Assembly (NCBI GenBank): GCA_946122785.1
Contig: CAMGYJ010000004.1
Location: forward strand, 60,024,679 to 60,088,678
Direction of reading: 5' to 3'
Source of the DNA: Linum tenue
Lineage: Eukaryota; Streptophyta; Magnoliopsida; Malpighiales; Linaceae
Length of the DNA: 64,000 nucleotides
A model generated the notes under the pieces. That model was not told the DNA's origin. It saw only the letters and a program-made list of their open reading frames with translations, and ran no database searches. Both the position numbers and the translations under genes were made by a program. Of the stretch, positions 35,200 through 47,022 are shown in pieces. Position 1 is the stretch's first letter, and each line of letters begins with the position of its first letter.

Positions 35200-35594
35200 T
35201 ATAATTCGAATTTTATGAATATAAGAATCAAATCAATCGTGTTTTTCAAAATGACATCCACTGTAATGTATTTTGGAACAGAAAAAATTGAGGCATATAT
35301 TTTGAGCCTATATTATGGTGGTAATGTTTAGTAATACATAAGATTATACAATGGTTATGAAAGTCTATAATAGTAGTATGAATATATCATAGTATATAAT
35401 GGTTGCGTAAATGACAATAAGAATATACTAACCACCTTTCACCGCCATCTACCACCCAATATCAAAGTGGTATATTTGATCCTGAAATTTTTCTCCGAAA
35501 ATTTGTAGATCACAATGATAATAACTTCTATGCAAGAACTATGAAATTTTGAGTTAAAAGCGAAGATGGTACCAGAGTAGTATTAGATCGTACC
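35200..35594 (-). repeat. Dispersed GGTAT-rich repeat, copy 2 (inverted relative to copy 1)
   Basis: The complement aligns in order with 10485-10910 (see that entry). This copy ends exactly where the hAT element at 35595 begins. Confidence 0.6.
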
Positions 35595-35776
35595 CAATGG
35601 CAGATCAACTTGCATTCTAGGGAGGTCCTAGGCACCACCTGAAATTTGAAACACATACGAAAATAATATGTTACTATTGTTTACTTGGGAGTAGAGATTC
35701 AAATAAGATACCCTGTAAAAGGCGATCATATCTACCACTAAGTTACATGCCCTGCATGGTTTATGTATTATAATTT

Positions 35777-37221
35777 GGGCTAATACCACTGGGAAACCCG
35801 AACTATTAACTTTGTGTCATTTGTGTCTTAAAGTATTCAATACGACATTTGTGTCCCAACCTATTATAGTTTTGTGTCATTTATGTCCTGACGATTTTGT
35901 TGACCGTTATATATAACGGTTGACCAAACGGAAGTCAACATTAAAATTGACTTTTGTTGACGTGGCAGCCACGTAGATGCCACGTCAATGACACCTCATA
36001 TTTTTAATTAAAAATTAAAAAAAAATTAAAAAAATAATATATTGTTATAAAAATTAAGAAAATGTAAACTTAATTTGTGTCCACCGGAATTACGCCCCGT
36101 CGCCGCACTCCCTCCTTCCTTCTCCGAACAGCAGTAGCAGTAGCAACAGCAGCAGCAGCCCTTCCCGTCGACGCCTCCTCCGCCGCAGCAGCAGATGCCG
36201 TCTCCCCGGCCAAATCCAATAGCCAGATCCGAATCTGCTAACCCGTACCCGACCACCACCACCACCAGGTGAAATCCCATTCCCACACCATCTCGCCGAT
36301 CAAATCGATCCCCAAGAGGAACCAGCCCTCCGGGTTCAAGCTCTACGAGCGGCGGAACTCCTTGAAGAATCTCAAGATCAACCCGCTCAACCCGTTCCTC
36401 GCCCCGCCCGGACCCGGATCCGGATTCTCGCCCCGGAAGCCCGAGATCCTCTCCCCCAGCATCCTCGACTTCCCGGCGCTCGTGTTCAGCCCCGTCGCCC
36501 CCTTGATACCGAACCAGGTTGGAGCTCGAACCCTTCCAAATCGCCGACGAGAAGGCGGAGGAAAGCTCGTATTCCTTCAATCGGCTCGGCTACGCAGAGA
36601 GAAACCGACGAAAAATTATCGCAAGAGTAGGAAAGCCGAGCTCGTTCCGAATCGTCACTGCAAATCTAATTTCAATGTCGCCGTTTCTGGGTGTCATTTG
36701 GTCTGGGTTTCTGGTTTTCGTTGGATTTGGTTTCATTGGATCTGCAGAGGCGACGAGACTTCAACGGGAGCTGGGGAACCCGCCCTCCTCTGCTCCGCTG
36801 CTAAAGACGAGCTGGGGATGCACGAATCTGGAGGAGTTCTTTCATTTGGAGCTGGGGATGCACGAATATGGACGGAGCTGGGATGCACGATTTGGACGGC
36901 GGCAGAAGTGAGGAGGAGAGGAGACGAAGAAGCAGCGCTGACTAGAGGAGACGAAAATTTATTTATTTTGTATTTTTATAATTAATTTTTTGTTTTTTGT
37001 AAATTTCTTTTTGTTAGTTTATTTATTTTTATGATAAAATAAATAATAAAATTCCACGTCGAATGCCACATCAGCGCTGACTAGATTTTCAGTTAAAAAC
37101 TAACAGTCAACGGTAGTCAACCATAACGGAAAAATAGTTCGGGACACAATTGTCATATCGAATACTTTAGGACACAAATGACACAAAGTTAATAGTTCGG
37201 GTTTCCTATTGGTATTAGCCC
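35777..37221. mobile_element. Pack-MULE (1.4 kb) with 9-bp duplication
   Basis: A perfect 9-bp duplication TTATAATTT flanks the element (35768-35776, 37222-37230). The arms share GGGCTAATACCA, AACCCGAACTATTAACTTTG and TGTGTCATTTGTGTC over about 90 bp. The interior 36080-36950 is GC-rich and gene-like, carrying a host gene fragment (see 36225-36516). No transposase is present. Confidence 0.88.
36225..36516 (+). pseudogene. Captured fragment of a VQ-motif protein gene (VQ4-like)
   Basis: One frame (36269-36516) reads KSHSHTISPIKSIPKR, QPSGFKLYERRNSLKNLKIN and FSPRKPEILSPSILDFPALV, then FSPVAPLIP. This is the proline/serine-rich region that follows the VQ core in plant VQ4-type proteins, which bind WRKY factors. 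Just upstream, in another frame, SANPYPTT matches the residues that normally lead into the core. The FxxxVQxLTG core itself is absent, and the frame changes exactly where it should be. After LIPNQ the protein departs from the family. It is a chimeric, broken copy and no VQ function is expected. Family call is from motif memory. Confidence 0.55.
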
Positions 37222-37599
37222 TTATAATTTTGGATATGTAGTTACAAGTGCTTAATGGTCTCTTCAACGAGGCTAATACAAAATTGCCTACGTTGTGTGA
37301 CATGTTTAAATCGAGAAGATTCATTTATTAACTCTGGCTAGAAAATTTTACGTATTTTAAAACCATGATTTAGCTTTGATAAGAAAATGTTGTTATAACT
37401 TGCTACATTTTATACTAATGAGTTCTCTAAATGTGATCTTATATCTTGACCATTAACTTAACACTTATATATTTGATATGAAGATAGATTAGAGGTTTGC
37501 ACGATTAAAGTGATTTGTTGAATTTTTAGGGAAATGGTTGTGTAAAAAAAATCATCGAGTGTTTCCATTAGTGTATCTACTTATGAAGTCGGTGTAGTT

Positions 37600-38060
37600 G
37601 ATACCTGTCGTAATTGTAAATGATGAAAGAACATTTTCTGCAATGAACTTCGTGACAAATACATTTACTCGTCAGACGAGTGGTGAAGTCACGATTTTTT
37701 TTAGTGAGGGCATATGGAGAGCGACATCCTTGATCGTTCGGATGAACAATTTAATCGAGATACTTTTCAAAATATGAAAAAACATCATTGATCATTACTA
37801 AAAATTATAAATATTTTTTTTATTTTAACGTTGGCCATTATGAAAATGCGTCATTGATCACTGGTGTATTGAATTTTGAAATTATAGTTGTTGCTATATG
37901 TCGTTACTGCTAGTGTTGAAGTAGTATTTTCTGCAATGAACTTTGTGAAGAACATGCTTCGGAATTAGATAGTGATGACTATCATCCTTGATAGTTGGCT
38001 GATGAATGTATTTTAGAAGCTTTTGATAATGTGAAACATGTCGTAGTCCATTGTCCAACA
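37600..38060 (+). pseudogene. Two tandem scraps of hAT transposase C-terminus
   Basis: Near 37630 a frame reads DERTFSAMNFVTNTF, and near 37915 another reads SVEVVFSAMNFVKNMLRN. Both match the S-x-E-R-x-F-S-x-x-x-x-x-K-x-x-x-R hAT dimerisation motif. Each is followed by decayed sequence reminiscent of the next helix. Their presence twice, about 290 bp apart, implies a duplication or two merged elements. Confidence 0.6.
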
Positions 38061-38271
38061 ATAATAATTTTATGTTACTAATTTTTTAAAATATAAGTCA
38101 AATTCCTAACTACGCCACTGATTGTACGAAGTCTTTTCCTCTAAATATGTAAATAAAAGATATCATTTTGTAGATAAAAAAAGATATACTTTTTTTTAAT
38201 TCAGGTTAAAAAATACAAGTCAATTAATCTTACGCCCAAATTTAATTCTCATATATTGATGTTTTATTTGA

Positions 38272-39654
38272 GGGTATGCCTACGATGACTTGCAAGTCAC
38301 CGTAACTTGGAGAAAACGGTCGACCTCTTCCATCAAGTGGTCGACCACTTTCCAAAAAAATGGTCGACCTCTTGCACCAAGTGGTCTACCACTTGAGTCA
38401 TCCGGTCTATCACTTTCGGAAATGGGTCGACCTAATGACACACTTACCTTCAAGCGGTCGACCTCTTCCACCAAGCGGTCTACCCCTTGAGTCATCCAGT
38501 CTACCACTTCCGGAAATGGGTCGAACTGATGATACACTTACCTCCAAGTGGTCGACCTCTTCCACCAAGTGGTCGACCACTTTCAAGAAATTGGTCGACC
38601 TCTTCCACCAAGTGGTCGACCACTTGAGTCAATCAGTCTACCGCTTCGGAATTGGGTTGACCTGATGAGACAATTACCTTAAGTGGTCGACCTCTTCCAC
38701 CAAGTGGTATACCATTTGAGGCAGTCGGTCTACCGCTTCTGGCAATGGGTCGACATGTTACACACTTACCTTCAACTTACAACTGCTTGTTGGAGGAGGT
38801 AGACCGCTTCTTCTAAAACAGCCTAACGATTTCGCAATATGGTTTATATATCTCTTTCGACAAATTATCTCCACTTTCGGCGAACAGTCGACCAGATAAC
38901 ACAATTACTTTATACTTACATTAGGATAATAATGGACAATAGGAGATCAACAATATAAAATTGCTTTTGTAGTAACGCAACATCCTATCAATTGTGGGCG
39001 ACCAAATCCCTACGCAGATTATATGCCAAGACAAAAAGAAATGCCCTCTTTTAACTCTTCTGGAATAAAAAACCACAAAGGTGATGATATGCGATTTATG
39101 GGCGTCGAAGATGACACAATTGTATAACAAATCTACTCTACATTTTGAGCATCTTCATAGCCACAATAACCACAAAGTTGATCCATCACAAGACAACTAT
39201 GAGATAAAAACAAGAAAACTTAGAATTTGAAGTAAAGATGAAAATCTCTATAAAGTAAGTCAAATATAAGAAATAAATATGCGGAACATTTTTCAAATCT
39301 ACGTGAGAACAATCACTCGAGAAACTTGTCATCTATGCTTGCAACCTTGTACTCCTTTTAAATCTCTTACTAGAAAACAGATCTATTGTTATTGGACTCT
39401 AATTATATATGGTGATATCACTAGGAATGGTTCATCATGTAGGCTTGCTTCTATTGGACCCGATGTTGGTCAAGGTGGATCAAGTATTGAAAGAGGTGGA
39501 CCGCTTGACGAAAAAAGTAGACCACTTGATGGATGTGGTAGATAATTTTTTTGTATAGTGTCTTTCAGTGAAGAAGTCGACCGTTTTGTCCAAATAGATT
39601 AATCTCATCAATGAACAAATCAACCGTTTTGTCCAAGTCACCACAACGAAGTTC
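38272..39654. mobile_element. GGTCGACC-rich Mutator-like element, copy A
   Basis: Starts GGGTATGCCTACGATGACTT as do copies at 47403 and 61631. The left target is TTTATTTGA (38263-38271) and the right TTTATTTAT (39655-39663), 8 of 9 identical. The right terminus is decayed (complement begins GAACTTCGTTGTGGTGACTT). The left part, 38317-38760, is an array of (A/C)AGTGGTCGACCTCTTCCACC-type phrases carrying about ten GGTCGACC-like 8-mers. No transposase. Confidence 0.65.
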
Positions 39655-39663
39655 TTTATTTAT

Positions 39664-40467
39664 ACTTGTGGCCATTGCAGTAGCCAAGAAAAGACAAATG
39701 ACGGTTCCGATGTCCCCATCCCCTTGCAATGCAATGCAAGGAACAATACGAGACATTACTTACAACCACCATTCTCCACCTTCCCTTTCCCTTTCTTCTT
39801 CTCCTCTTCCCTGTTATATAAAGCATTTTATGCATAATTTATTCCCGTGTGTAATAGTAATACCAATAATAAGTAGGATCCACCACATTGCTCACCGACA
39901 ATCTCACAGATTCCCAAAAGCAAATAAAATAATAAAGGGTCTTGTGAAGCAGCAGAAGAAAGAAAGGAAGAAATGAATAATAGTTGAATTAATAATGTAT
40001 GTGTGGTCTGGTCTGCAATGAAAACATAAAATAAAAATAAAAAGCCAGCACAAACCCGTGATTGACCGAACAGTGACAGAACCAATTAAACTAATTGGTG
40101 AACCAGAGACCGCGAAGAGAAAGGAAGACGAGGGACGACGGGGGAAATTCTGGTGTAAACCGGCGCTTTTTTACCGATACATACAGTAAAAGTCGTAACC
40201 AAAGTGAAACTGCTGGATGGGTCGATGAATAGAAGAGAATACACAAAAGAGTAAGAATTTTCCAAACTGAGAAAGAAGAAAGAATTAATTGAAAAAATGA
40301 CACGACCAAGTATGTAATTACAGTAACTTTTTTTTTTTTTTGGACAGACAAAATACAAGCACCACTCAAAACCCTCTATGCTCGCTTTCACATAATAGTA
40401 ATAGTAATATATATATATAATCTCATCAGGGGTAAAAAAAGGCCTTCAACATGAGCCCTTCCCCTTG
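39664..40467. other. Intergenic / downstream flank of the FLA gene
   Basis: No coding frame is recognised. A plausible poly(A) signal for the minus-strand FLA gene (AATAAA) lies at 40468-40473. Confidence 0.45.
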
Positions 40468-40751
40468 TTTATTATTACCATCATGTTTCCCTTCTTCTTC
40501 TTCTACACAAAAGTCTTTCTTTCTACCTGCCAATGAACAAGAAGACGACAATCAGCTAATTACTAAATAACCCCTGTTGAAACCCAGAAATGACAGTAGT
40601 AAAGCCTTGTATAAAAAAAAATCTTGTCACGGGACTTACCAGTTTCTCTATTTTTTCATCCAATGGCTCCCCCACTTGTATTTTGTTTTTTTTTTCTTTT
40701 TGAAGAGAGAAAATAAATGGGGGAAAAGGGAAAGAAGAGTTTGCTGTATGT

Positions 40752-43700
40752 TCATTGACAGGAAGAAGCGGCGAAATAAGAGCCGATCACTCTGCAGGCC
40801 ACCTCCATCAATTTCCCTGCAACGGTAAGTAATAAACTTATTAATGTTAGTCAACCATCCATGTTACTATTTTGTTATATAACCCAAATCACTTCACTTA
40901 CAGAGCAACAATACAAACACAACAAGAACAACAAAATGTGCAGTCAATATGATTTGATGACAGACAAATAATAGCAAAACAGAGCTCCAGAAGCAAACCC
41001 AACCATGTTATGTTGATGGCATGCCACACCACCGCCCAAACTATACTATATTTCTTTCCAAATACTAATAACTCACAATTAGACACTATATTATATTATT
41101 GTAAAAGTGACAAAGGGAGTGGGAATGGAATTTTGCAAGCACAGAAGAGCATATGATATGATAGTGGGGGAAGGGAAGTGGACAAAAGTAATGGTTGAAT
41201 GAACAAGGAAGGAATTAGTAGAAGAGGGCTGTTTTGGCATCAACCTATCTATCTCCTCCTAATGAAATAATGGTAGCAGCTTCTGTCCTGCGTGTGGGGC
41301 AGCTAGCGAGCGAGAGAGAGAGAGAGACAGGCTGGTTGTGGCTCACAGCTTGGAATTCCCTGGCCTCGCCTCTCGACCTATACCTTGCTTAAGCTTAACA
41401 CACACACACTCTCTCTCTCTACCCACTTCTCTCACTTCACATGGCTTCTTCTTTCTTCGCCCAGCCAGCCAGGCTCATGCTGGGAACCAAACCAAACCCC
41501 TAATTTACACCTAATTTTCTGGGGTAAATGCCACTGAGATTATTAGTCACCAGAAAAATTTAATATCAATTTTGTTCACTCGAATTATTGAAACAGATCA
41601 CATTTGGTCACATTCCTGTAGCCTTTGTCCAACTCCAGTTACTGAAACATGTCAACATTTAGTCACACAAATTACCGAAACCTGTCACATTTAATGGAGT
41701 TGGACGGAAACTAACGGGATATGACTAAATGTGACCAGTTTCAGTAATTCAAGTGACCAAAATTGGTATTAAATTTTTCTAGTGACTGAACATGACACGA
41801 TTTAGTAATCTCAGTGACCAAATGTGGCATTTACCCCCCAATTTTCTGATTAGGGTTTACTTCTTCTCAAAAGCAATGTTTTAGAACCCTACCGTACTCC
41901 AGTCAGAGCTACAAATCTAGGATACCAAAACCTTAAACAGCGGTTCTTTTACGCTACAATTCCACAATCATTACCTTAAATACTACTTAACCCACTCACC
42001 GGCATCGCCGGATTGGATTCACCACGCAATCAAAAATTAAGGGCCACTCCCAATCACTCACACATTTGCCTTAGCTTCACAAAATTTTGGACCCAACCCA
42101 CTTTCACATCACACCATCTTAATCACTCCAGCCTAAACCCAATTGCCTCACTTGTTATAATTAATCCCTCCTATTAATTAGCTTCCCAACCTACTAAAAA
42201 CACAAACACCTATTCACCAATTCACCACGTCAAATCCTAGTGTTAGTGGGGATTTCTTTTCTAATGCATTCTCCAATTTTACATCTTGGCCATTCAACTA
42301 ACAATGATGGAACCATTGAAAAAATTTGGGAAACATTTGGCATCTAATTCTATGCGTCACAACCAAGCACAATTCTTTTTTCCTTCTTCTAAGAAATGAG
42401 CAAATGGGAATAGGGGAATTTAGAGCAAGGGTCTTTTGTACAAGCAACAGTTGTGTTATAGCTGTTAAACCAAGTCAATCTATACCTAAACCAGACCCTT
42501 TCTCACCACTCCACTCTCCACCGACACCACCACTCCTTTTTCCGTCCTTAATTACTACGCCGTAAAATAGATTAGGCAACAATGGCGAAAGATTAATGGA
42601 AGCTAAGAAGTAAGAACAGGGCAATTTCCGTATCCAAACTTTAACATCAACTAATTACCTCTCCTGGCCTTGGTCACGACTTTGACGGGGCTCGCCGGCT
42701 TCCTCAGCGGCTCCGCCGCTTCCGTCTCCGGGAACAGGATCCCGTCGATCCCCTGAACCGAAATCCTGCCGTCGGTGTAGATATCCGGGTCGAACAGGTA
42801 CGCCGACACATCACCCGACCCGAATTTCACCGACCCGTCCGCCTCCTGCGCAGTGACCTTGTGAGGCAGCCGCAGCGTATCGTACTTCACTTTCCCAAAT
42901 CTCCTCACCGCATTGTACATGCTCTCTTCGGTCTGATACTCGGGGATGATATGGTAATAAATAATCTGCTCCGGCGCACCCGGTTCGCTCAGCTGGTCCG
43001 TCGTCAGCTTCGCCATCGCCTCGTCGTTCGGCGCCAAGACAGTCAGCACATAGCCTTCGGAGACCAGCCGGCCCATCTCCGTGGCGAGGGAGGTCAAATT
43101 GACGAGGATATCGGCCATTTCGTTGTACCCGCCGTAATGCAAGAGAGTGTGGATGAAGTCCTTGACCTGGCTGTGCCCGTCGAAGTGGTGGTGCGGGCCT
43201 CCGGGTCCCGGGGCGGGAGCCGGAGCGAGAGAAGGACCCGGAGCCAGAGCGTCGTAAATTGGGAGGACCGGCGGGGCTCCGACGGGTACTGCTGCCGCCG
43301 CCGCGGGTTTTTTCAATCGGTGGGTTCTGGGATCTACCTCGGGAGCTCCCTCTGGGATGACGGCGGAGATGGATCTGAGATTCCGACGGCGATTGAAGTC
43401 CTCCTGGACGGATTGAGGGACGAGGAGGCGCTCGATTCCGTGGATGACTCCGTCGGGTCGGGTGACGTCGTCGGGCCGGACGATTTCGGCGGAGTCGACG
43501 GTCTTCTGGCCGGTGGGCTTGGTGGAGAGGTGGAGGTGGTGGTGGGAGGAGAGGGTGCGGTGTCGGTGGCGGGGAGATGGGTCGGTGGGTTGGGGCCAGT
43601 CGGGGGATCCGACCCGGGAGGGGAGAATGTGGGCCATGATTAGGGTCTGGAGGGAGTGGAGGTTGCGAGGCTCGAGGAGGAAGCGCTTGAACTCGGGGTC

Positions 43701-44033
43701 GAGGCGGCGCTCCAGAGCTTCATTGCGGGGTGCGAAGATGGTCAGGTTGTGGTTGCCGACGGCCTGCTCGAGGGTGTGGAGGAGGAGGGCTTTCTCGACG
43801 AGCTCGGCGAGCTCGGTGTAGTGGGAGTCGAGGAGGGCGACGAGGACGGAGTTGGAGTTGATTTGGCTGCCGGCGGCGGCGGTGGTGGAATTGGGGGGAA
43901 TGGAGGGTTGGGAGTGGTGGTGGCGGTGGTGGGGTTTGGGGGGAGAAGGAGTGGGCAATGCGACGGTGGAAGTAATGAAGAGGAGGAAGAAGGAGAGGAG
44001 AGAAGAGACACCATAGATGGGAGTTCCTCCCAT
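40752..44033 (-). CDS. Fasciclin-like arabinogalactan protein, FLA15-18 type (479 aa)
   Basis: Two exons on the minus strand: 44033-42659 and 40816-40752, with a 1,842-bp GT-AG intron (donor GAGAG|GTAATT, acceptor TTGCAG|GGAAAT). The join restores the conserved tail RRGKLMEVACRVIGSYFAAS. Without splicing the frame would end at RRGN. Residues 1-25 are a signal peptide. FAS1 domain 1 is ~60-210 (LTIFAPRNEAL at 97-107) and FAS1 domain 2 is ~288-440 (LTVLAPNDEAM at 330-340, YYHIIPEYQTEE). Between them are a His-rich patch and an Ala-Pro arabinogalactan region (ALAPGPSLAPAPAPGPG, ~262-278). N-glycosylation sites include NLT at 96 and 312. No GPI-anchor signal is seen, as expected for this FLA group. 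It is a secreted cell-wall/apoplast adhesion protein. A MITE sits in the intron. Confidence 0.92.
41521..41838. mobile_element. Mutator-type MITE inside the FLA intron
   Basis: The arms share GGGGTAAATGCCAC, AGAAAAATTTAATA(T/C)CAATTTT and TACTGAAACTGGTCACATTT-like blocks as a long inverted repeat (~100 bp, with an offset). Flanks TAATTTTCT (41512-41520) and CAATTTTCT (41839-41847) match 8 of 9. No coding capacity. Confidence 0.7.
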
Positions 44034-44400
44034 GGTGCTCGGAATTGAGAAGGGGAGTTCAGAGTGTGGAGATTTGGGGTTTGGGAATGGAATGGAAGAG
44101 AGGGTTGGGGAAGAAGAAGAAGAAGAAGGGGTGGAGATTTGGTGAGGTTGCGTTAAGGCGGAGGGGAAGTGAAGGACACGCGGAATGGAGAGATGAAGAG
44201 AGGAAAGGGGGAAAAAGAGGTGCAGAGTGGGAGATGTGAGAGAAAGCAGAGCAGAGATTAATGGAGGAAGGAAGGAGGAGGAGAGAGAGAGAGAGGGGAC
44301 AGGCTGGAAGTGGGGATGACAGAGACAGGGACATCTGCTACTCTTTTCTGCTGCTGATTTATTTTTTGGACAATTTGTTTTTCACGGTGAGTGTATTTAA
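44034..44400 (-). promoter_or_regulatory. 5' UTR and promoter of the FLA gene
   Basis: CT-rich on the minus strand (CTCTCTCTCTCTCCTCCTCC near 44298-44278), as plant leaders and core promoters often are. No TATA box was placed with confidence. Confidence 0.45.
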
Positions 44401-47014
44401 GTTTTTTTTTTTTTTTTTTTGGTTTAATGAACACACAGAGAAAGTGGTAACGAGTTGCCAACAACCAAAGTGCAAATGGTGGCGTTGGATGTAAGTGAAA
44501 GCCAAACTTCACCCGCTACGCTACGGCTTTCCAGGCTCGGCTCACCTTCTTCCTTAGTTGAAAATGACTATAAAAGGAAACTATAGTTTGTAGATGATGG
44601 TTTCGATTTTTTTTTACGGATAAATTCATGGGTTTTGGTTTGGGTTTGACAAAACCCAACCCATTGTCATCCCTAAATGAGGGTCTAGTGTGAGGATCTA
44701 ACTATGGTATGATCTTTTTGTGACATCTACGCAAAATGACTTTTAAAAATAAATTTAATTTATATATTTTTTATAAATTCAAAAGTTAATTATTGATGTT
44801 ATTTGTTGGATTCAAATATCAACATTTAGTTATTGACGTCAAATATTGTTGTTAACAACAACAAAATTAACATTGTACCATATCGGTTAAATACAAGAGA
44901 TTAAATAGCTTTATAATGTTAACTTAGTTAAAATAGTTTAAATCAATTATGTGAGCCACGTGAATTGGATTTTTGGGCCGATAACCTCATACAATCATGT
45001 GTCATTCTAACTATCCATTCCAGGACCGCCCGTGTGTTTGCCCTGGCATTGTTTTGGCTCGCGCACTAAAAAGCACCGGCGTGCTCCTCAGTGACCACGA
45101 CCGTGTTCTGGAGTGAGGCTGCCCGTATTCTGCTCCAGCTGCACTGAATGACCTCCAAACGACCCGAAACTTGTGCCTAGACCTTTCTTTGACGTCTGGG
45201 ACCTGAAATGTGACTAAAGAACGCAACACAACGTAAAATAGGCCAAAGACACGCGACTACGAGCCCATTCAAGAATTGGAATCCTGAAAGACACTCCTTT
45301 GAGACGGTTAAGAAACGATGGTGCAAACATGTGCAAATACAACGTTATCAGAAACATTTCTGATAAAAAATAAAAAATGATGCATTTTAAACAATATATT
45401 TATAGTAACAATCTCAACAAAACAATCACAACTTCCAAACGACTCGAAGTGTCAAAATCTCTTATATTGAGGTACATTTCCACTATGTACGTCAGCTAGT
45501 AGCAGAAGGGTCTAATAGGACCTACCAAAGATCAAACCGCATATATCTTCATTAAGTCAGTAGGGTCTAGTAATCACTGACACCTTCCATCCAAATTGAT
45601 GCTTCAATTCCAACATCAATTTGAGGAAGGATGTTAATTATGATCACCATTTTCTATATAAGCAAGTTTGGAGTTAGGATTTGTTCTAATAAACCTATAT
45701 GCATACCGTTGTATGCTGCAAACATGAGATTAACGAAATACAAAAAAAAAAAAACATCTAAAATATGAAGAAGAAGAAAATCATTTTCCATGAATTAGTG
45801 TTATCTTGATAACTCTACATTAAAACAATGTCTTTCTGTTCCTTAGTTTGTTTCGCCTTATTAGCTCGTTTATCATAATTCAAATTGAAAGGATGCAGTG
45901 TGACTTTTGAGTCATACTCATAGTTCATATTAGTGAATAAATGTTTCTATAAGAAAAAAGATAGTAAATAAAAAAACGAAGTGAGTAGGATGAAATTATT
46001 ATTAAAGATTAGATTAGTGTCTAAAAGGTGAATGAGTAGCCGGAAATCAATTAGAGGAACGTGTTGTATTTACGTGGGGGGAAGGTGTTTGTTTATTTCA
46101 CTTTTGCTCTACGTTTTCTTCTTTTCCCCCTGCCAGCTCAGCTCAGCTTAGCTGGGCGGCGCTGTGAAGCCTCGAGCCAGCCAGGTATGGAATTTGTTTG
46201 TTTTTGGCTTCTTTCCAGTCCATCTGCTGCGCCCTTTATCTTGATGCTGACTTGCTAACCCACTTTTCTCCCTTCTTCTTCTTCATACAATCCTTAATTA
46301 CGTTTCACATTATTATCATTAGTTTTATTATAGTTACTTTTGAGGAACAATAATTACGTTTAAGAGCTCTTTGGACTTTTCTCAAAGAAACCCCTTTGCT
46401 TCCGTAAAGATGGATTAAATGAAGAATGATTGGTAATTGCGCTGCCCACTTCGGTTCTTTGCAAATCCTATATATCCTATTATAGCTTTAGCTCATTGTT
46501 TTTAGCTTGCTGGCTTTGCTTGCATTTTGAAACCCAACGATTACCGCTAAAGGAATAAGATGTCGTGTCAAGAATTGAGAGTTGTAGTTATACTATTACA
46601 AAAAATTATTGAACAAAATTGTAGAATCAATAACTACAACTATAATAGTACTATTACGACTCATGGCTATATCAACGTTAAAATATTAACCTTTAGCTGG
46701 CTAATTATTATTGTATCAAAGAGAAAAGGCCATTAAAATGTAACGAGCTGGCTAATTGAATTATTCTTCAAATCAAACCAATAAAAGCACGTACATACAT
46801 ATCAAGACATCATGTTCATGTTGGTCGAGAATCCTAAATTTTGTCCGGTTCGAGTTCTGTGTTGAGAGTTCGTGGTTTAGAAGCGAGCGACATTCTTGAT
46901 GGCCTGGCCTCCTTGGGTGCATTATTTCATACAAACTGCCTACAATGGTAATTGGTAAATAAGAAGGTTATGCCGTTATGCCGTTTCAACAAAGTAGTAT
47001 GGTGTAGTTTGAGT
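44401..47014. other. Intergenic, scattered repeat fragments
   Basis: 44630-44690 has hAT-like arms (GGGTTTTGGTTTGGGTTTGA then AACCCAACCCATTGTCATCC) without confirmed ends. 45010-45240 has the GC-balanced texture of an LTR fragment (GACCACGACCGTGTTCTGG). No coding frame is supported. Confidence 0.4.
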
Positions 47015-47022
47015 ATTGTACA

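Larger units (their letters stand above)
35595..38120. mobile_element. Decayed hAT element with a Pack-MULE nested inside
   Basis: The left end CAATGGCAGATCAACTTGC and the complement of the right end (CAGTGGCGTAGTTAGG) are CAGTGG-type hAT termini. The flanking 8-mers ATCGTACC and ATTGTACG match at 6 of 8. Remains of a hAT transposase C-terminus lie at 37600-38050. The nested Mutator-like element 35777-37221 interrupts it. Confidence 0.6.

Noticed and set aside
36026..36580. 184-codon minus-strand frame in the Pack-MULE
   Set aside because: It is antisense to the recognisable VQ-like peptide and is Gly/Cys-rich because of GC-rich captured sequence. It has no family resemblance.
38290..38665. 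Repetitive Ser/Thr-rich frames over the GTCGACC array
   Set aside because: Open only because the DNA is a tandem repeat lacking stops in that frame.
38317..38760. Possible CRISPR-like array
   Set aside because: Regularly recurring GGTCGACC phrases, but there are no unique spacers of constant length, the context is a plant nucleus, and transposon ends surround it.
42861..44048. Long plus-strand frames opposite the FLA gene (up to 260 codons)
   Set aside because: They mirror the GC-rich FLA coding sequence on the other strand. The minus-strand protein has signal peptide and two FAS1 domains.
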